Source of the DNA: Artemisia argyi
Lineage: Eukaryota; Streptophyta; Magnoliopsida; Asterales; Asteraceae
Assembly (NCBI GenBank): GCA_030686995.1
Contig: CM060709.1
Span: 16,521,360-16,585,359, forward strand
DNA length: 64,000 nucleotides
Direction: 5' to 3'
Numbering within the stretch: position 1 is the stretch's first letter; each line of letters opens with the position of its first letter. The notes beneath the pieces were generated by a model. The model saw only the letters and a list, made by a program, of their open reading frames with translations. It had not been told where the DNA came from and searched no databases. Of this stretch, positions 58,388 through 64,000 are shown piece after piece. A program made the translations under genes and the position numbers.

Positions 58388-59463
58388 ACACGTTATCAGC
58401 ATGCTCTAAAGCTTTAGGTCTTCATGTTTTCCACTGGTATGTCTTCAATCGTTCACATATATGATTCGGCTGTTTTCTTAAATACGCACTTATTACTCCG
58501 TATATGTTTTCTTTGCATGCATCATTATTACAGTAAAGAATAACAATAGAAAAATCAATATCTACAACCATATAATCTATTTATTTATGATATCATATTC
58601 ATGTATACACGTGATTTATTAATATTGATTGTCTAGTAAATATGATCACTATTGTTTGTTGTATAGTTTAACTATAAATATTATATGTACATTTACTAAT
58701 GAATATGATGATTGATTATGTGATTATGTGTATAGTTTTGTTGACATGTTAACTATTGTAATTTTTTTTTATTTGTTCCGGATATACTTTGTTCCGGTTA
58801 ATATTTTTTTTTATTTGTTCCGGTTCCCGAAGGTATGCTAAGAACTCCTTATCGTCTACAACTATGTAAAAGTTTACTTAGCTTCTTGTTTTCTTCAGGA
58901 TATACTTTGTTAATATAATAAAAACTTAATAAATGCACACTGTTGAATTATGGAAGATTAAATTAAATGAATGTATTTATTTTCGTATTTGACAAACACT
59001 TATTATTTATGTAACACAATATTATTAAAGTTTGTTTTGTTTTGAAAACCCAAAAGAAAACGTGATGTGTTTGCACTCTAATTGTTTTTCATTCAAGTTC
59101 ATGAATTCTAATTTCAAATTAATTTTTTATCCAAGAGGCAAATCTTAAAGCCTTATTATACAATATTCTTGTATAGAACTATTGATGTAGCGTAATTTAT
59201 TAGTTGAAACCATGAAATCTAAATTAAATGAACAAATGTGATGTTAGAAATAGATCATGTGAAGTGTAATGAAGTTCGCTCGCAATTGTTCCTGTGTTTT
59301 ACTCTTTTACTATACCTCTTTAAATTTATGAGTCCATGATTTTATCTTTAGTTCTTCATTATTGATTATTGATTAGTATTGTGATGACGTATAGCCTATA
59401 TTTGGGCCGCAAGCCCAAATGATAGACATTACTTATACTTAAACCCATCACGAATGGGCTACC
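58388..59463. other. AT-rich non-coding stretch upstream of the Tat element gag
   Basis: No gene. Two copies of TTTTTATTTGTTCCGG lie near 58768 and 58810. It may contain part of the 5' LTR or leader of the gypsy element that follows, but I could not place an LTR boundary or primer site. ATGGTATGGGCC near 59473 and its partial inverse at 59510 could form a leader hairpin. Confidence 0.35.
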
Positions 59464-59535
59464 GTGACAAATGGTATGGGCCGCGGTATCAACGCTTGGG
59501 CTCATACCATTTGTGGGACCCTACAACAAACTAGA

Positions 59536-61599
59536 ATGACGAAACACAAGAATTCGAGCCAGCGGACTCCGCAGTCAGAAAAACGTGACCATCAAAAGAA
59601 GAATCGACAAGATTCAACCTCTAAACAGGCTGCTGGGACAACCAGCGCACCTGATCACCAAGGGGTGGGAACAACCCAGCCTATTCCAACAATGGAACTA
59701 CCTATAATCTCGTCAGTGGTCCCAAGCGGTGAGGAACTCCAACGCACCCTCTTCACCACTCCTCATCAGGCTACACCCGTAGTGAACAACACTGCGCCGC
59801 CAGGCGCGCCTGAACGAAACCGGGCGTCTCATACTGAGGCAGAGATCCTGGCAACGACTGAGGATGTACCCGATCTAACTTTGGGTAATTTTGTATCCCA
59901 AAATTATGAAACCCTAACTGCCCTCATGCTGGAAGAGGCGGCAAGAAGAGCCGGTACGGATCTGCAAACCCGACTTAATTTTGGGCCAGAACGTGAACCA
60001 TCACCACTACGTCACCTACGAGGAAGACGTACAGAACGTACCAATGTCCATGACAGGTTGGGTACGGTGTCTGGCTCACAAAATTCTGGAGACAGCGGTA
60101 GGCGCACCAATGTTCATTCCAGACTTGGTAGTCGGGGAATACACGATCGATTAGGCCCTCAGCATTCGCCGAGCCAAGGATCCTCCAACCCCAGAAGTAG
60201 GCGGATCCAAGACAGATTGGGTAGAAGAAGATCCCCAAGCAGAGATCCCTCAGGCTCCTCTTCTGAAGGGAGCAGGCGCAAACGCCGACGGAGAGATTAT
60301 CCTTCCTCCAGCGACTCCTCGGACAACGAGGATAAAGAAACAGGTCACTGGAAATCAAAAGGAAGACGTCGCGAGGAAGAGAACGAGGATATGTCTCTCC
60401 CATGGCGACGCCATAAAATTGATGCGTTCACACGTCGCATAAGTGATTACTCAGACGACAGGCGCAGACGCATGCCCGCTAATGTGAAGACATATGATGG
60501 AACAGGTGACCCGGACGACCACCTAAAAATTTTCGAGTCAGCCGCAACTATCGAAAATTGGTCACAGCCTGTGTGGTGTCACATGTTTAATTCCACATTA
60601 GTAGGGAACACGCGCACATGGTTTAGCAAACTCCCACGTAGGAGTATAGGCGGCTTTGAGGAATTGCGAAAAGCATTCCGCCACAACTTCACCCAGCGAA
60701 AGAAGTGCGCTAAAAATCCTGTGGAATTGGCAAGGGTGAAGCAACGCCAAGGGGAATCAACCAGCGCCTTCATGGAGCGCTTCAAGGATGAGTGCATACA
60801 AGTCAAAGCATGTCCCGAAATACTAAAAATTTCAGGGTTCATGAATGGAATTAATAATCCAGAACTCATCCGGAAGCTCAATGATAGAGTTCCACAGTCT
60901 TTCGATGAACTAACTAAACGCACCAGATCCTTTATACAAGGAGAAGCAGCTGCTGCGGACAGCAAGAAAGGATATTCAAATTATCGGCAACAAGAACAGC
61001 CGCGGAAACAATCCAATGATCAAAACAACCGCAGCAGGAATTACCGCAGTGGAAGAGACAACGACAAGTATACTCCTCTAACTAAAACTTCAAGGGAGAT
61101 ATTTGCAACAGAAGGTGTGAACTTCCCAAGACCACCACCAATGCGCACGGCAGAAGAAAAGTGCCTAGGTGGTGGATACTGCGAATACCATGGCCAAAAA
61201 GGCCATACAACCAACGAGTGCGTCCAACTAAAACAACTGATCGAGAAATTAGTCAGAGAAGGAAGGATGGACCACCTCGTAAAAAACATCAAAGAAGGGA
61301 AAGATAGATCTAAAAATGGTGGCAAGAAAGAACCCCCAAAGGAAAAGGCTGAAACTATATACATGATACAATCATGGCAGCGCAAGATAAAGCAGAGAGT
61401 CAGCCAGAAATTCTTTCCAGAAAAAGAGATATCCTTCCCTACAATAGCTGCGGACAACGCAGTCGTGGAACCTCTGACCATTGAAATACACGCAGGAGGA
61501 CACGACATCCACCGCATGTATATTGATGGAGGAGCATCCGCAGACATCATGTATGATCACTGCTTCAAAAGCTGCGACCTGAAATCCAAAGTCAGTTGA
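59536..61599 (+). CDS. Element H gag and protease start
   Basis: The ATG at 59536 is taken as the start; the frame is open upstream to a GTG at 59464. Residues 130-270 are Arg/Ser-rich and contain five RLG repeats (HDRLG, HSRLG, QDRLG types). The gag core spans about residues 310-480 (TWFSKLPRRSIGGFEELRKAF, later FMNGINNPELIRKL). A zinc-binding motif of form C-x2-H-x4-H-x4-C (CEYHGQKGHTTNEC) and the protease active site YIDGGASADI follow. The frame ends at 61599 because one base is missing near 61564-61569; the protease continues in the -1 frame. Confidence 0.8.
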   Translation: MTKHKNSSQRTPQSEKRDHQKKNRQDSTSKQAAGTTSAPDHQGVGTTQPIPTMELPIISSVVPSGEELQRTLFTTPHQATPVVNNTAPPGAPERNRASHTEAEILATTEDVPDLTLGNFVSQNYETLTALMLEEAARRAGTDLQTRLNFGPEREPSPLRHLRGRRTERTNVHDRLGTVSGSQNSGDSGRRTNVHSRLGSRGIHDRLGPQHSPSQGSSNPRSRRIQDRLGRRRSPSRDPSGSSSEGSRRKRRRRDYPSSSDSSDNEDKETGHWKSKGRRREEENEDMSLPWRRHKIDAFTRRISDYSDDRRRRMPANVKTYDGTGDPDDHLKIFESAATIENWSQPVWCHMFNSTLVGNTRTWFSKLPRRSIGGFEELRKAFRHNFTQRKKCAKNPVELARVKQRQGESTSAFMERFKDECIQVKACPEILKISGFMNGINNPELIRKLNDRVPQSFDELTKRTRSFIQGEAAAADSKKGYSNYRQQEQPRKQSNDQNNRSRNYRSGRDNDKYTPLTKTSREIFATEGVNFPRPPPMRTAEEKCLGGGYCEYHGQKGHTTNECVQLKQLIEKLVREGRMDHLVKNIKEGKDRSKNGGKKEPPKEKAETIYMIQSWQRKIKQRVSQKFFPEKEISFPTIAADNAVVEPLTIEIHAGGHDIHRMYIDGGASADIMYDHCFKSCDLKSKVS

Positions 61600-64000
61600 T
61601 ACCAGCTACAATGTCACTAACAGGATTTACAGGAGAAAAGATCTGGCCCATGGGGCAGTTACGCTTATTGGTGGTCGTAGGAGATGAACAACACTCAACT
61701 GCGGCATGGATAAATTTTATGGTAATCAAGTCTCCTTCACCATACAATGGTATAATTGGAAGACCAGGAATATCATCCATGCGCGCAGTACCATCCACAG
61801 CACACGGAATGCTTAAATTCCCAGTCGAAGGAGGAGTGGTTACTCTCTATAACACAACGGTACCACCAAGAGAATGTATCGCAGTAACAACTGAAGCAGA
61901 GACTATTCCAGAACAGCGCACGGAAAAATCGCCAAATTTAAAGGTCGCTATTCATCCAGACTATCCGGAACAACAAGTTTCGATTGGAGGATCTTTATCT
62001 GACAAAGGTAAAGCAGCCGTATGCGCACTCTTGCAAAAGAACCTAGACATCTTTGCATGGGAACCAAAGCATATGACAGGACTGCCTCGCTCTATCACAG
62101 AGCACAAACTACAAATCCGACAAGGATACCCTCCAATACGACAAAAGAAGCGCGGCCAGGCTCCAGATCGTGCAAAAGCTATTTTGGAGGAAGTACACAA
62201 GTTAGTAGATGCGGGCATCATGCGCGAAGTGTACTACCACGACTGGCTCTCTAACCCAGTCATGGTAAAGAAGAGCGATGGTAGCTGGAGGATGTGTGTG
62301 GACTTCACGGACCTCAATAAAGCATGCCCGCAGGACTGCTATCCATTGCCAGAAATAGATTGGAAGGTTGAATCCTTATGTGGATACCCCTTCAAGTGCT
62401 TCCTAGACGCATATAAAGGGTACCATCAGATCCAAATGGCAGTGGAAGATGAAGAAAAAACAGCTTTCCACACCAGTCAAGGGGTATACTGCTACACAAA
62501 AATGCCTTTTGGCTTAAAGAACGCAGGCGCGACATACCAACGGCTGGTGGACACAGCTTTCGAAAAACAAGTAGGCCGCAACTTGGAAGTTTACGTTGAC
62601 GACCTTGTTATAAAAAGCCATACAGAGGATGAGTTAGTGCGCGACATTGAGGAAACATTCCGAACGTTTGGGCGGATAAACATGAAACTGAATCCCAAAA
62701 AGTGCACCTTTGGCGCGACTGAAGGCATGTTCCTCGGATACTTAATAGAACCCGATGGAATCAAACCATGCCCAGAGAAGACGAAGGCTGTTATTGATCT
62801 CCCCTCCCCGCGCACACTCAAAGAAGTCCAATCACTGAATGGAAAGCTGGCAGGGCTGAATCGCTTCTTATCTAAGTCAGCGGACAAGTCCCTTCCTCTC
62901 TTTAAAACACTCACGAAGTGTACAAAAAAGGGAGACTTTCGCTGGACCAATGAAGCGGAGGAAGCTTTCCAACAACTCAAACATCATCTGGCATCTCTTC
63001 CCAAACTAGTCGCACCGCGACAAGGGGAAGAACTAATCATGTACTTATCAGCAACCCACGGAGCAGTTAGCGCAGTACTATTGACAGATAGAGACTCCGT
63101 CCAGACACCCATATACTTCGTAAGCAAAGCCTTAAAGAAAACAGAGGTTAACTACAGCGCCATGGAAAAACTGGTCTTGGCTTTAGTGTTCGCCGCCAAA
63201 AGACTGCGCAGATACTTCCAAGCGCATCCAATTGCGGTAATCACTGATCAGCCAATTAAACAAGTTATCTCTAAACCAGATGCATCAGGACGCTTACAAA
63301 AATGGAGTGTAATGCTCAGTGAGTACAACATCTCATACAGGCCGCGCACTGCTATCAAAGGGCAAGTTTTAGCTGATTTTATCGTGGAGAAGCCAGAGGG
63401 CGACAGCCCAACATCTGCAGCAAAAACGGATCTACAAGAACCATGGACACTGTTCACCGATGGATCCTCATGCGCAGATGGATCAGGCGCAGGACTCATT
63501 CTTACAAATCCAGAAGGTATGGAATTCACCTATGCGCTACGCTTCGAGTTCACAGCCACAAACAATGAGGCAGAATATGAAGCCCTACTGGCCGGACTAC
63601 GCATCGCAATTCAAATGGGTGTACGCAACCTAGAGGCAAACGTAGATGCTCGGCTAGTCGCTAACCACGTGTTAGGAGAATACGAGGCCAAGGATGACCA
63701 TATGATCCAATACCTGGAAAAGACAAAGTCTTTGATCAAAAACTTCGATAGGTTCACAATAAAGCAAGTACCTAGAGGGGAAAACAGAAAGGCGGACGCA
63801 CTCAGCAAGATCGCATCCACAAGCTTCGCACACCTTTCAAAACAGGTATTGGTGGAAACCTTAAAGAACAAGTCAATCCTTGATATGGAGATATCGACGG
63901 TGATAGAAGAACAAGATCCTACGTGGATGACACCTATCATCGAATTTATCAGGAAGGGAACCCTACCCCAAGATAATAAAGACGCTCGAAGAATACGACG
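61563..64000 (+). pseudogene. Element H pol: protease end, RT, RNase H, second RNase H (partial, frameshifted from gag)
   Basis: An open frame of at least 812 codons without a stop, in the -1 frame relative to gag. It starts with the protease remainder (SLTGFTGE). RT follows with WRMCVDFTDLNKACP, MPFGLKNAGATYQ and YVDDLVIKS. RNase H has NYSAMEKLVLALVFA and the usual ADFI linker. The archaeal-type RNase H begins FTDGSSCADGSGAG and keeps NNEAEYEALL and a later KADALSK. Normal layout would be one gag-pol frame, so a single lost base after the protease Asp separates enzyme from gag. Otherwise it looks intact. Confidence 0.8.

Larger units (their letters stand above)
59536..64000 (+). mobile_element. 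Element H: Ty3/gypsy retrotransposon of Tat type (runs off the window)
   Basis: Gag-protease (59536-61599) is followed by a long pol frame to the window end. Reverse transcriptase and RNase H are followed by a second, archaeal-type RNase H, which is the mark of the Tat lineage. Integrase and 3' LTR would lie beyond 64000. The 5' LTR boundary was not found. Confidence 0.8.

Noticed and set aside
61555..61610. Programmed -1 frameshift between gag and pol of the Tat element
   Set aside because: The shift falls inside the protease domain rather than between domains and there is no convincing slippery site, so a one-base deletion is simpler.

Overview
The window is plant nuclear DNA, from a eudicot and probably Asteraceae. 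This is inferred from AT-rich non-coding DNA, GT-AG introns, an LRR receptor kinase gene and dense LTR retrotransposons whose gag, pol and accessory proteins resemble families I know mainly from Asteraceae genomes. I see no rRNA, tRNA or CRISPR array. The only host-type gene is a broken LRR receptor-like kinase (4744-7950, minus). Nearly everything else is mobile DNA.

Layout. 1-1612: 3' part of a CACTA (En/Spm) DNA transposon with about 225-bp subterminal repeats. 2577 onward: a decayed LTR with a tRNA-Met type primer site on the minus strand. 4744-7950: LRR kinase with a 2-bp frameshift. 9749-10574: PIF/Harbinger-type non-autonomous element (14-bp TIR, TTA duplication). 11199-11506: Mutator-type MITE (9-bp duplication). 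14630-55472: a nest of LTR elements. 57298-58247: Helitron-like element with 255-bp tandem repeats. 59536-64000: Ty3/gypsy element of Tat type, running off the end.

The nest. Element E (LTR 14630-14875 and 24264-24393) is split by copia element A (14876-24263, minus). A has gag and two accessory genes but no pol. Copia element C (25492-50715, minus) is split within its RNase H sequence by copia element B (30629-45755, plus; duplication TAATT). B is split within gag by gypsy/Athila-like element F (32549-38892, plus; duplication GTCAC). A fourth copia, D (50716-55472, minus), abuts the truncated 5' side of C. Target-site duplications and reading frames that resume across the insertions give the order C before B before F.

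How the parts work together. A and B share LTR ends, gag and a 3' accessory gene, so A looks like a pol-less passenger of a B-like helper. Accessory genes of A, B and C have their own apparent promoters. In A and B a GC-rich fold-back module of 55-85 bp sits just upstream of the LTR TATA box and again upstream of each accessory gene. In C a GCAGTGGNAA motif recurs in the LTR, in a divergent internal promoter and inside coding repeats, and there is a complete small antisense gene. In F a TGACGGCGTCA palindrome is repeated seven times just upstream of the LTR TATA box. These family-specific cis-element arrays and the extra transcription units are the most unusual content of the window.
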